From assembly GCA_963849095.1 (NCBI GenBank), contig CAWKGA010000010.1, positions 241,964-305,963 of the forward strand: a stretch of DNA of 64,000 bases. Reading direction: 5' to 3'. The notes beneath the pieces are model-generated. The model did not search any database, was not told the DNA's origin, and was given only the letters and a program-made list of their open reading frames with translations. This DNA is from JASHUC01 sp963849095. Its GTDB lineage: Bacteria; Pseudomonadota; Gammaproteobacteria; Steroidobacterales; Steroidobacteraceae. Shown one piece after another: positions 33,438 through 42,285 of this stretch. Made by a program: the position numbers and the translations under genes. How positions within the stretch are numbered: the stretch's first letter is position 1; every line of letters starts with the position of its first letter.

Positions 33438-35000
33438 GTGGCTCAAGAGAGGTTGTCCGTGCGCCGAATTCGAGAGATTTTGCGGCTGCAAGCCGAGGGG
33501 TTTAGCGAGCGGGAGATTGCCCGCAGTGTCGGCTGTGCGCGCTCGAGCGTGCAGATCTGCCTCTGGCGCGCCGAGCGGGCCGAGGTTGGCTGGCCGGTGC
33601 CGGCGGAACTCGACGATGCGGCCCTCGATGCGCGGCTGTATCCGCCGCCGAAGCCGGGCGTTGCGGTGCAGCCGGTCCCGGATTTTGAGTGGATCGAGCG
33701 CGAGCTGCGCCGCAAGCACGTCACGCGCCGGCAGCTCTGGCGCGAGTACCTGGCGCAGTACCCGCAGGGGCTGAAGTACACCGCTTTTTGCGTGAAGTTC
33801 CAGCAGTGGCGGCGCAGCCGCGGCGTCACGCTTTCCCTCACGCATGTCCCCGGGGATCGGCTGTTCGTCGATTACGCCGGCGATCCGGCGCCCTTCACCG
33901 ATCCGAGCACGGGGACGGTACAGAAGGCGTGGTTGTTCGTGGCGGTGTGGCCCTACAGCGCGCGCTTCTACGCCGAAGCCACCCGCACGCAGAGCTCCCT
34001 GGACTGGCTCGGCGCGCACGTGCGGGCACTGGAGGCGTTTGGCGTCGCCCCGCGCGCCATCGTGCCCGATAACTGCGCGACGGCGGTGAAGAAGGCACGC
34101 CGGTACGACCCCGAGTTCAACCGCTCCTACGCGGAGTTCGCCGAGTTTTATTCGCTCGCGGTGCTTCCAGCACGCGTGCGGCGGCCTCGCGACAAGGCCG
34201 CCGTGGAAAATGGCGTGCTTCTGGCCGAACGAGCGGTGCTTGGGGGCTTGCGCGACCGGCAGTTCTTCTCGCTCGGCGAACTCAATGTCGCGATCGCACA
34301 GATCGTCACCACGATCAACACCGAACCGTTCCAGAAGCGCGAGGGCAGCCGCCGGAGCGTATTTGAGGCCGAGGAGCGGCCGGCCTGTCAAGCCCTGCCC
34401 GTGCGGCGCTACGAATATGCCGAGTGGAAGCTCGGCGCCCGCGTCCATCCGGACCATCACATCGAAGTCGCCCGTGCGTATTACTCGGTTCATTACCGCC
34501 TGATCAGCCAGCACGTCGATGCCCGCCTCGCCGCCCACACGGTGGAGATCTTCCAGCGCGGTGCGCTCATCGCAAGCCACCCCCGTGCTACGCGCCGCTA
34601 CCAGCGCCTGACGATCGAAGCACATCGCCCACCCGAGCACCGCGCGTATCTCGCCCTCGGCATCGACAAGCTCCTCGAGCGCGCCGAACACGTCGGTCCC
34701 GCCACCCGCCAGTGTCTCGAGCGGCTCCTGCGCCGCAAGCGCCATCCCGGGGAAGTCATCCGCGAGAGCCTCGGGGTCTTGCGGCTCGCGCAGGACTTCA
34801 GCCCGCAAAAACTCGAGCACACCGCCGCCCTCGCCCTGGAACTGGGTCTGTATGGCTACGGGGCACTCGCCGAGCTGATCAAGCGCCCCGGCTCCCCTTC
34901 CCACGATCCGGCTCGCTCCACGCTCGGGGTTCACCCGAACGTGCGCGGCGCCGATTACTTCCAACTGCCCATCAACCTCGAAGGAGACGCCCCATGTTGA
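33438..35000 (+). CDS. istA: IS21-family transposase IstA
   Basis: 520 aa. N-terminal HTH (ILRLQAEGFSEREIARSVGCARSSVQICLW), then a DDE integrase core with VDYAGD, VPDNCATAV and KAAVEN carrying the three acidic residues, and a C-terminal beta domain. It binds the terminal repeats and cuts and joins the ends. Its 3' end overlaps istB by 7 nt. Confidence 0.95.
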   Translation: MAQERLSVRRIREILRLQAEGFSEREIARSVGCARSSVQICLWRAERAEVGWPVPAELDDAALDARLYPPPKPGVAVQPVPDFEWIERELRRKHVTRRQLWREYLAQYPQGLKYTAFCVKFQQWRRSRGVTLSLTHVPGDRLFVDYAGDPAPFTDPSTGTVQKAWLFVAVWPYSARFYAEATRTQSSLDWLGAHVRALEAFGVAPRAIVPDNCATAVKKARRYDPEFNRSYAEFAEFYSLAVLPARVRRPRDKAAVENGVLLAERAVLGGLRDRQFFSLGELNVAIAQIVTTINTEPFQKREGSRRSVFEAEERPACQALPVRRYEYAEWKLGARVHPDHHIEVARAYYSVHYRLISQHVDARLAAHTVEIFQRGALIASHPRATRRYQRLTIEAHRPPEHRAYLALGIDKLLERAEHVGPATRQCLERLLRRKRHPGEVIRESLGVLRLAQDFSPQKLEHTAALALELGLYGYGALAELIKRPGSPSHDPARSTLGVHPNVRGADYFQLPINLEGDAPC

Positions 35001-35797
35001 TCGAACCGCTCCTACAACTGCTCGGAAAACTCAAGCTCCATGGCATGCTCGCCGCCCTCGAACGCCAGATGAGCGACCCGGATGCGACCGCGCTGCGCTT
35101 CGAGGAGCGCTTGGGTCTGCTGCTGCAACACGAGCTCGCCGAGCGCGACAACTGCCGCCTCGCGATGCGGCTGCGCGTGGCGAGCCTGCCGCAACCGGCC
35201 TGCCTGGAGGACCTCGACCATCGCATCCCCCGCAATCTAGACCCGGCGCTCCTCACTACCGTGCGCGACCTCGGCTGGATCGGCCGGCACCTGAACGTGC
35301 TGATCACCGGGCCCACCGGCATCGGCAAGTCCTTCGTCGGTGCTGCGCTCGCCCATGCGGCCTGTCGCGCCAATTACCACGTGCGCTGCTTCCGTCTGCC
35401 ACGCCTGATCGACGAGCTCGCCCGCGCCCACGCCTTCCAACGCCGCTCGAGCTTCCTGCGGGCCCTCGCCAGAGCGGACCTTCTGCTGATCGATGACTTC
35501 GCGATCGCCCCGCTCTCGGATCAGGGCAAGCGGGACCTGCTGGAAATCCTCGATGACCGCTACGACAAGTCCGCCACCATCATCACTAGCCAGATCGATG
35601 TCAAACAATGGCACGCCTTCCTGGACGATCCCACTCTGGCGGATGCGATCTTGGATCGCGTCGTTCACAATGCCTATCACCTCAACTTGAGCGGGGAGTC
35701 GATCCGTAAGCTCAGGGGGATACGGCCCAAGAACGCAAAAAATGGGGGTACCCACAGCCCGGGGTCAACCCAGATCACCGCTCCTGGGGCGTTATAG
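34994..35797 (+). CDS. istB: IS21-family helper ATPase IstB
   Basis: 267 aa from an ATG inside the istA stop region. AAA+ ATPase of DnaC/DnaI type: Walker A GPTGIGKS, Walker B LLLIDDFA, sensor IITSQI and the GxSxR-like LSGESIRKLR. It selects the target DNA and stimulates IstA. About 30 residues follow the family's normal end, in a Gly/Thr-rich tail. Confidence 0.95.
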   Translation: MLIEPLLQLLGKLKLHGMLAALERQMSDPDATALRFEERLGLLLQHELAERDNCRLAMRLRVASLPQPACLEDLDHRIPRNLDPALLTTVRDLGWIGRHLNVLITGPTGIGKSFVGAALAHAACRANYHVRCFRLPRLIDELARAHAFQRRSSFLRALARADLLLIDDFAIAPLSDQGKRDLLEILDDRYDKSATIITSQIDVKQWHAFLDDPTLADAILDRVVHNAYHLNLSGESIRKLRGIRPKNAKNGGTHSPGSTQITAPGAL

Positions 35798-35859
35798 GAG
35801 CTCGCTGAGATGCCAACCACTGGAAAAATCCCACCGCGCTCCGATCAGCCCCCTCGCTT

Positions 35860-35925
35860 CCGGTTATCCACCGGCCCGCGCGCACGGGCTATCGTGAGCC
35901 CGCACGCGGGCCCGTGGATAACCGG
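35860..35925. repeat. Long hairpin after istB
   Basis: CCGGTTATCCAC (35860-35871) pairs perfectly with GTGGATAACCGG (35914-35925), and after one C-C mismatch GGCCCGCG pairs with CGCGGGCC. Inside is a second small stem GGGCT/AGCCC. It lies inside the IS between istB and the right end; transcription terminator or cruciform. Confidence 0.7.
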
Positions 35926-35984
35926 CGAGGTCTTGACCTACCGCCGTCACTGAGAGAAAGTCACCACGCTCTGCATCACGCGCA

Positions 35985-36042
35985 CTGGACCGTCATGGTG
36001 TGAAACCGTGGACCGCCTTGCCGTGAAACGCTGGCCTTCCTT
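35985..36042. repeat. IS21 right-end repeats
   Basis: Two 23-bp units (35997-36019 and 36020-36042) and a partial (35985-35996), in inverted orientation relative to the left array; for example GTGAAACCGTGGACC matches the reverse complement of the left unit. Confidence 0.8.
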
Positions 36043-36224
36043 GCGCGAAATACGCAGTACGGGATCTGTACGGCAATTGCTGACAAGGAACTGGGCGACT
36101 AGGCCAGTACAAGCCCGCGGCATGCCGAAGACTCGACGCAGGTCGCCGATGGTTACAAAATGATGGCTAGCCGCACTCGGAATTCCCGTAGGCGTGGCAC
36201 CCACCGAAACGGGCGCCAGCCAGT

Positions 36225-37179
36225 TTGCCATCCGAGCGATTTATCAACGCAATCCGCACGGGTGTGCGGCATGCTCTCCCTAACCGTCTGCTGCAAGCCG
36301 CACTCGTTCGCTCCACGGCGTTCTTCTTGTTCGGAAGTTGCTATTGGGCGCTCCTGCCGCTCGTCCCGAAGCGCATAGCCGCCAGCGCCATTGCGGGCGT
36401 GTTCGTGCTGCCAGGGCTCAAACGAACACTTGGAGCAAACGAGTAGTCGCCGCCGGATCGATGGGAACGGCAGTGGCGATGATCTTGTACGGTGCCGCCC
36501 GTGAGCCGGTACTTGCCGTGGTAGCCAGTATTATCGCGGGCATTTCCTGGATTGCGGTGCTGGCGAATCTGAACGTCGCTGCTCAGATGGCTTTGCCGGA
36601 GTGGGTCCGAGCGCGAGGACTGGCTGTGTATGTCACCGTGTTTTTTGGTGCGATGACACTCGGAAGCCTCGCATGGGGAGAGGCTTCGCATGTTTGTGGC
36701 CTCCCGATCGCTCTCTACGCCGCAGCGGTGGGCATGATCATCTTTAGCCCGCACACCAGGCGTTGGAAACTGCAGGGCGGCACGCACGTGGATTTAACAC
36801 CGTCAATGCACCGGCCCACACCGGTCGTGAGCACCCCGATTACGGGCGATTCGGGGCCCATCCTGGTTACAACCGAATACGTGATCAAGGAGAACGACCG
36901 GGATCTCTTCCTCGCGGCCATCGGAAAGCTGTTCCAGGAACGTGGCGGCGACGGCGCATTCGACTGGGGAATATTTGGAGATATTTCACGACCTGGCCGG
37001 TTTCTGGAGACATCGCGGTCGATTCGTGGCTTGAGCATTTGCGCCGACACAATCGTGTGACGAATGCGGATCGCATCATCGAGGATGAGATTCATCGTCT
37101 CTTGAAGAAAGCACCCGAGACCACCCATTTTTATTGCAGCGCAGCAGCGGGAAGCATAGAGATCACTTGCAGCTGCTGA
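36225..37179 (+). pseudogene. MFS transporter pseudogene with C-terminal monooxygenase-like domain
   Basis: Three frames together give the second half of an MFS_3-type transporter and its C-terminal ABM-like domain. Frame 1 (36225-36446) reads SERFINAIRTGVRH and FFLFGSCYWALLPLV, ending LGANE-stop; frame 2 continues with RVVAAGSMGTAVAMILYGA through helices to VTTEYVIKENDRDLFLAAI and GAFDWGIFGDISRPGRFLET; frame 3 then reads VDSWLEHLRRHNRVTNADRIIEDEIHRLLK. The shifts lie near 36433 (consistent with a 1-bp loss) and 37010. The N-terminal half is absent; the IS21 right end is about 180 bp upstream. Confidence 0.8.
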
Positions 37180-37240
37180 TGAACACCGGCCCGCAAGCCA
37201 TACTGAGCGCCTGCGCCACATGCTTATGGGAGGGTCGCCG

Positions 37241-37879
37241 ATGCATCTGAGCGGTCATGCGCTGTTTGTGCTGTTGGATCTGATCGGTACGTTCGCCTTC
37301 GCGATCAGTGGCGCCATCGCGGCGAAGCAGCGGAATCTCGACCTCTTCGGCATTATCGCGGTTGCCTTTGTCGTGGCGTGCGGGGGCGGCATCATCCGCG
37401 ATGTATGCATCGGGGCCATACCACCCGTGGGCCTGTCCAACTGGCGCTATCTGGCCGCGTCGATCGTGGCCTCGGCGATGACCATCTCGGCCTATCCCCT
37501 GGTTAAGAGGTTAGAACACCCCGTACTCTGGTTCGATGCCATCGGCCTGGGACTTTTCGCCGTATCCGGCGCGCATAAGGCGCTCGCCTACGGTCACAAC
37601 GCCGAAGTGGCGATTCTGCTGGGAATGGGTACCGCCGTTGGCGGAGGCACCTTGCGTGACATCCTGCTGGCGCGCGTCCCGGTCATCCTGCAAAGACAGA
37701 TCTATGCGTCGGCGGCATTGCTGGGAGCGGTCATTCAAGTCACCGTCGAGCAGTCTGGGCTGTCTGCGCCTTGGACGCCCTGGGCGGCAACGTTCGTGTG
37801 CGTGGGCCTGCGCCTCCTCTCGCTCCGGTTTCACTGGGAACTTCCGACTTTCGCCCGCAGGAAGGGTGTGGCGAAGTAA
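37241..37879 (+). CDS. TRIC/UPF0126 cation channel family protein
   Basis: 212 aa, seven hydrophobic helices in two repeats, each with the glycine-rich motif of the family: GGGIIRDVCIGAIPP and GGGTLRDILLARVP. YicG/TRIC-like proteins are trimeric K+ channels in the inner membrane. An ATG at 37220 is an alternative start. Confidence 0.9.
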   Translation: MHLSGHALFVLLDLIGTFAFAISGAIAAKQRNLDLFGIIAVAFVVACGGGIIRDVCIGAIPPVGLSNWRYLAASIVASAMTISAYPLVKRLEHPVLWFDAIGLGLFAVSGAHKALAYGHNAEVAILLGMGTAVGGGTLRDILLARVPVILQRQIYASAALLGAVIQVTVEQSGLSAPWTPWAATFVCVGLRLLSLRFHWELPTFARRKGVAK

Positions 37880-38097
37880 TTGGTCGCTAGATCAGAAGAT
37901 CACCGTGATGGTCAGTCCGATGACGAAGGCATCGCGGATCCTGCCCGTACCGCCGCGATGCATCACATATTGTAGATTCGGGCGAAGCACGAGCCATGGC
38001 GCTAGTTGTGCGCATAATGCTCGGAATACGTCCGCCGATCAGTACGCCCGAACCTCTAGATTCGATTGACACCACCGACGCCACCGGAAAATACGCA

Positions 38098-38796
38098 ATG
38101 CATCCAAAAACCCCTGTCGAACAACAGATCAACGTCGTCAAGAACGGGCCGTATATGGTTTCGGGCAACGTGCCGATAAGTAAGCAAACCATTGACACCA
38201 ACGCTGCCGGAGAGTCTGTCAAGTGGGCACAGGGGCCGGCCCTTCCCCCACAGGCCCAATACGCGTTATGCCGCTGTGGGCAGAGCGCAAACAAGCCGTT
38301 TTGCGATGGCTCCCATACACAAATCGGATTTGATGGCACCGAAGCGGCCAGCCACGCGCCTTATAAGCAACAAGCCCAGGTGATTCGCGGACCCGCGCTG
38401 TCCTTGACTGACGCGGAGAGCCTCTGCGCGTTTGCGCGCTATTGCGACCCGCACGGACAAGTGTGGAACCTGGTAAGCCAAACCGACAACGCGGCAGCGA
38501 GCAAGCAGTTTGTGAAGCAGGTTGGCGACTGCCCCTCCGGCCGACTGGTCGCGTGGGACAATGCTTCCGGACAGGCCATCGAACCGGCGTACGAACCCTC
38601 GATTGGGCTCATTGAGGATCCCTCACAGGGCTGCTCAGGACCTATTTGGGCCAGGGGTGCAATTCAGATCATCGGGTCAGATGGTTTCAGATATGAGGTG
38701 CGCAACCGGGTGACCTTGTGCCGGTGTGGCGCTTCGAAGAACAAGCCGTTCTGCGATGGCACTCATGCATCAATCAAGTTCAGCGACGAACAGTAA
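38098..38796 (+). CDS. Double CDGSH iron-sulfur domain protein
   Basis: 232 aa from the ATG at 38098; an upstream ATG at 37996 adds an unrelated stretch. Two complete CDGSH motifs: CRCGQSANKPFCDGSH and, near the C-terminus, CRCGASKNKPFCDGTH, each with three Cys and one His to hold a 2Fe-2S cluster. Between them lies a domain with YCDPHGQVWNLV and DCPSGRLVAWDN, as in the CDGSH/divergent 4Fe-4S type proteins. A role in electron transfer or redox sensing is likely. A decayed CDGSH copy lies 5 kb downstream. Confidence 0.88.
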   Translation: MHPKTPVEQQINVVKNGPYMVSGNVPISKQTIDTNAAGESVKWAQGPALPPQAQYALCRCGQSANKPFCDGSHTQIGFDGTEAASHAPYKQQAQVIRGPALSLTDAESLCAFARYCDPHGQVWNLVSQTDNAAASKQFVKQVGDCPSGRLVAWDNASGQAIEPAYEPSIGLIEDPSQGCSGPIWARGAIQIIGSDGFRYEVRNRVTLCRCGASKNKPFCDGTHASIKFSDEQ

Positions 38797-38919
38797 CGCT
38801 GGATGCCCATGGAGGATTTTCCAATCGCGATGGTCGATGAGTTGGAATTGAAGCGGCATTCGCAGCATCACTTTACGGTCAGCTACTGAACGACGACGTG
38901 AATGCTGGAGAGAGTTTCC

Positions 38920-40347
38920 ATGAGCGACTCCATCAAATCTCAAGACGAACACTACGACAATCTCGTGCTCGGCAGTGGCGAGTCGGGAAAATACCTGGCC
39001 TGGACGCTGGCCAAAGCGGGCCAACGAACCGCTGTTATCGAGCGGAAGCTGATCGGTGGCTCGTGTCCGAATATCGCCTGCCTTCCGAGCAAGAATGTCA
39101 TCTACAGCGGCCATGTTGCTGCGCTGACTCGCCTGGGTAACGAATTTGGCATCAGCACCGGTCCCGTAAGCATCGATATGCAAGCTGTGCGACACCGCAA
39201 GCGGCAGATGGTCGATGACCTGGTCGCCATCCATCGCAACAATTACCAAGCGAGCGGCGCCGAGCTAATCATGGGGTTCGGGCGATTCGTTGCGCCGAAG
39301 ACCATTGAGGTGCAGCTGAATGACGGGGGGAGTCGACTGCTCGCCGCAGAGCGGGTCTACCTTGACGTCGGCACGCGCGCGACCATACCGGCGATTCCCG
39401 GACTGGTATCCTCTGCGCCCCTAACTCATGTCGAGGCGCTGGAGCTTGGTTATGTTCCTGATCATCTCATTGTCCTCGGCGGCGGCTATGTGGGGCTCGA
39501 GTTTGCACAGCCTATGCGTCGGTTCGGCAGTGATGTGACCCTACTGGAACAAGGCTCGCAGCTCGCCGCGCACGAGGACAGCGATGTAGCACAGGCGCTG
39601 ATGCAGCGATTTACCGAAGACGGCATCAAAGTCATGCTCAACTGCGCGGCACTTACGATTGAGGGTCGCTCCGGCGAGCACATCCGTGTGTCCGTTCGCA
39701 CTCCCAAAGGCACCACGACAATCGAGGGTAGCGATATCTTGGTCGCTACGGGCCGCGCGCCCAATACGCAAGGTATCGGCCTGGAAAGCGCCAAGGTTCA
39801 GCTCGACGCCAGAGGCTATATCCAAGTAAACGAGCGACTGGAGATTACGGCACCCGGTGTGTGGGCCATGGGTGAATGCGCCGGCAGTCCGCAATTCACA
39901 CACGTCGCCTTCGATGACTTCCGGATCGTCCGAGATAATCTGAGCGGCGGTGCACGCACCACCCGTGATCGCCTGGTCCCGTACTGCATGTTCACGGACC
40001 CGGAGCTGGGCAGAGTAGGACTGAATGAATCCGCGGCCAGACGCAGCGGGGTCAGTTATAGATTGGCGAAAATTCCGCTGGCGGCGGTACTTCGAACCCG
40101 CACGCTCGCAGAGACGCGTGGTTTTCTTAAGGCGCTGGTCGCGGTGGAGAGCGATCGCATTCTCGGGTTCACGGCGGTGGGCGCAGGAGCCGGGGAGATC
40201 ATTGCCGTAATTCAAACGGCGATGTTGACAGGCACCCCCTACACGACATTGCGCGACGCTATCCTGACGCATCCGACCATGGCCGAAGGACTCACGGTCC
40301 TGTTTGCCAATGAACCCAAGGCGCCGCAGTTCGGGAGGCATGCATGA
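38920..40347 (+). CDS. FAD-dependent disulfide oxidoreductase
   Basis: 475 aa from the ATG at 38920 with GGAGAGAG upstream. Class I pyridine-nucleotide disulfide oxidoreductase: FAD site NLVLGSGESGKYLAW, redox-active disulfide in GGSCPNIACLPSK (CxxxxC), NAD(P) site IVLGGGYVGLEFA, second FAD motif APGVWAMGECAG, and the C-terminal interface motif HPTMAEGL. It resembles mercuric reductase and dihydrolipoamide dehydrogenase, but lacks the mercury-binding N-terminal domain and C-terminal Cys pair. Its stop overlaps the next ATG (ATGA), tying it to an amidohydrolase, which is an odd pairing. Confidence 0.9.
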   Translation: MSDSIKSQDEHYDNLVLGSGESGKYLAWTLAKAGQRTAVIERKLIGGSCPNIACLPSKNVIYSGHVAALTRLGNEFGISTGPVSIDMQAVRHRKRQMVDDLVAIHRNNYQASGAELIMGFGRFVAPKTIEVQLNDGGSRLLAAERVYLDVGTRATIPAIPGLVSSAPLTHVEALELGYVPDHLIVLGGGYVGLEFAQPMRRFGSDVTLLEQGSQLAAHEDSDVAQALMQRFTEDGIKVMLNCAALTIEGRSGEHIRVSVRTPKGTTTIEGSDILVATGRAPNTQGIGLESAKVQLDARGYIQVNERLEITAPGVWAMGECAGSPQFTHVAFDDFRIVRDNLSGGARTTRDRLVPYCMFTDPELGRVGLNESAARRSGVSYRLAKIPLAAVLRTRTLAETRGFLKALVAVESDRILGFTAVGAGAGEIIAVIQTAMLTGTPYTTLRDAILTHPTMAEGLTVLFANEPKAPQFGRHA

Positions 40348-41615
40348 ACACGAAGACCGCAAATCTCGCCGATCCGTGGTTCGAAAATCTGCCGGGCCTG
40401 CTGCCAGGTCTTGAAGCGCTATATACCGACATTCACGCGAATCCGGAATTGTCGATGCAGGAGACGCGCACGGCGGCCCTTGCCGCTGACCATTTGCGCA
40501 AGGCGGGCTTCGCGGTGACGACCGGGGTCGGGAAAACCGGCGTCGTCGGCGTGCTTCGCAGCGGCGACGGCCCCACGGTGATGCTGCGCGCGGACATGGA
40601 CGCATTGCCCGTCGCGGAGGCAACCGGCCTGCCGTACGCGAGCAAGGTCACGGCGATAGACAAGGATGGCCACACGGTGCCAGTGATGCACGCTTGTGGC
40701 CACGATATGCACGTGACCTGGTTGGTGGGCGCGACCACCCTGCTCGCCCAGGCGCGCGCGCACTGGCATGGCACCGTGATGGCGGTGTTCCAGCCGGCCG
40801 AAGAGACCGGTACCGGCGCGCAGGGGATGATCGACGATGGCCTGTTCAAACGATTCCCAAAGCCCGATATTGTGCTCGGCCAGCACGTGATGGTCGGCCG
40901 GGCCGGCACGATCAGCGGCCGCGCGGGCGTGATTACCTCGGCCGGTGACAGCCTGCAGATTCGCCTGTTCGGCCGCGGCGCCCACGGCTCAATGCCACAG
41001 GCAAGCATTGATCCGGTGGTAATGGCCGCGGCGACCGTGATGCGCCTGCAAACGATCGTTTCGCGCGAACTCGCCGCAACCGAAGCTGCTGTGGTCACAA
41101 TCGGCGCCCTGCAGGCCGGCACGAAGGAGAACGTAATTCCCGACGAGGCGCTACTCAAACTCAATGTGCGCACCTTCGACGAAGGCGTGCGGCAGCGCGT
41201 TCTTGCGGCGATCACACGCATCGTCAATGCAGAGGCCGCCGCGGCGGGTGCGACCAGGCCGCCGGAAATTACTCCCCTGGATCGCTACGCGCTGGTCGTC
41301 AACGACGCCACCGCGAATCAGAAGCTCGGCGATGCGTTTCGTGAATACTTCCCGGACGGGCATGTCGAGACCACGCTGCCGACCTCGGCGAGCGAGGATT
41401 TCGGCTGCTTCGGCGCGCACTGGCAGGTGCCATCGGTATTCTGGTTCATCGGCGGCACCGATCCGGAGGTCTACGCAAAAGCGCAGGCCGGGGGCCGCTT
41501 GAACGACCTGCCAACCAACCATAACCCGCGGTTCGCGCCGGTCATCCACCCGACGCTACGCACCGGCGTCGAAACTCTGGTCGTCGGCACACGCGCGTGG
41601 CTGGGAGTCAATTAG
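40344..41615 (+). CDS. M20-family amidohydrolase
   Basis: 423 aa metallopeptidase-like hydrolase with the M20D pattern: HANPELSMQETRT, LRADMDALPV, MHACGHDMH, QPAEETGTGA (catalytic Glu) and a C-terminal segment SASEDFG. Relatives hydrolyse N-acyl amino acids, hippurate or IAA conjugates. Cytoplasmic; no signal peptide is evident. Translationally coupled to the flavoprotein upstream. Confidence 0.9.
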   Translation: MNTKTANLADPWFENLPGLLPGLEALYTDIHANPELSMQETRTAALAADHLRKAGFAVTTGVGKTGVVGVLRSGDGPTVMLRADMDALPVAEATGLPYASKVTAIDKDGHTVPVMHACGHDMHVTWLVGATTLLAQARAHWHGTVMAVFQPAEETGTGAQGMIDDGLFKRFPKPDIVLGQHVMVGRAGTISGRAGVITSAGDSLQIRLFGRGAHGSMPQASIDPVVMAAATVMRLQTIVSRELAATEAAVVTIGALQAGTKENVIPDEALLKLNVRTFDEGVRQRVLAAITRIVNAEAAAAGATRPPEITPLDRYALVVNDATANQKLGDAFREYFPDGHVETTLPTSASEDFGCFGAHWQVPSVFWFIGGTDPEVYAKAQAGGRLNDLPTNHNPRFAPVIHPTLRTGVETLVVGTRAWLGVN

Positions 41616-41677
41616 CGGCCCCTCAAGAACGAGCCCTCTCTGCGCCGAGTGCCATCGCGCCCAGCAACGGCGGCGAA

Positions 41678-41800
41678 TCAGAAGCTGTACCTGACGTTCC
41701 CACCAATCGTTCGCGGTGGGTTCGTCGCGGCTCGCACGGGCGACAGAATTACCCCGTCGAAAGAGGTGGTGTTAATGCCCAACTCCACGTCCTTGCTCGG
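41678..41800 (-). pseudogene. C-terminal fragment of a TonB-dependent receptor
   Basis: The reading VELGINTTSFDG followed by VRAATNPPRTIGGNVRYSF-stop matches the last two strands of TonB-dependent receptors, which end in an aromatic residue after PRT-G-N-RYSF. Nothing upstream extends it, so it is a remnant of about 40 codons. It lies in the 413-bp gap between the M20 gene and the HTH gene. Confidence 0.6.
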
Positions 41801-41940
41801 AGAGCGCGACTCCGCGCGAACATGGCAGGAACATGTCGCGGACAATAATAACCGTCGGACAATACGCGCGCTGCGCATTCCGCATCCGCGATGCCTGGCG
41901 ACCCCAGGACCAGACTGCGCGCGCTAGCGTTCTGCTGCTT

Positions 41941-41970
41941 AGCTCAGCTCAGCTCAGCTCAGCTCAGCTC
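41941..41970. repeat. Pentanucleotide tandem repeat (AGCTC)6
   Basis: Six perfect copies of AGCTC followed by two AGCGC. It is just downstream of the HTH gene's stop (42029). It is not inside a credible gene; replication slippage is likely to vary its copy number. Confidence 0.9.
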
Positions 41971-42028
41971 AGCGCAGCGCTGCGCAATGACGATGTCGGA
42001 AGCGCCGAACTGGAGCTGGGGTTGTCTG

Positions 42029-42256
42029 CTATGACAGCGCCTCGACGCCTTTGCGCTGAATAACGTTCAGGAGCTTCAAGGAAGGACCGCTGGGTCGTTT
42101 CTCTCCAATCTCCCACTTTTGCACCGTCGAGACACTGGTGTTCAATTCCGCCGCAAACACGGCTTGACTCATACGGGTCCGATCGCGAATCGTGCGTATC
42201 TGCTTTGCGGAAAGCTCGTGCACCGGAGGCAAACACAATGCTTCGAGGGCTCTCAT
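42029..42256 (-). CDS. HTH antitoxin-like regulator, orphan
   Basis: 75 aa from an ATG at 42256. A helix-turn-helix of HigA/NadS type fills it: SAKQIRTIRDRTRMSQAVFAAELNTSV and STVQKWEIGEKRPSGPSLKLLN. Such proteins are antitoxins of RelE/HigB-type toxins, but no toxin is beside it; the truncated integrase ends immediately upstream. It may be an orphan left after a deletion. Confidence 0.75.
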   Translation of the reverse strand: MRALEALCLPPVHELSAKQIRTIRDRTRMSQAVFAAELNTSVSTVQKWEIGEKRPSGPSLKLLNVIQRKGVEALS

Positions 42257-42285
42257 CGTCTGCTGATCGACCGCCCCGACTCCAG

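Larger units (their letters stand above)
33273..36042 (+). mobile_element. IS21-family insertion sequence
   Basis: About 2.8 kb with istA and istB and terminal repeat arrays at both ends. The left array (33273-33376) has four full 23-bp units plus a partial; the right array (35985-36042) has two units plus a partial in inverted orientation. IS21 elements characteristically carry multiple terminal repeats bound by IstA. Exact tips and target duplication could not be determined. The coding region and both ends look intact, so it may be active. Confidence 0.85.

Noticed and set aside
35947..36231. 94-aa minus-strand frame across the IS21 right end
   Set aside because: It spans the terminal repeats of the element and shows no protein-like pattern beyond its first residues.
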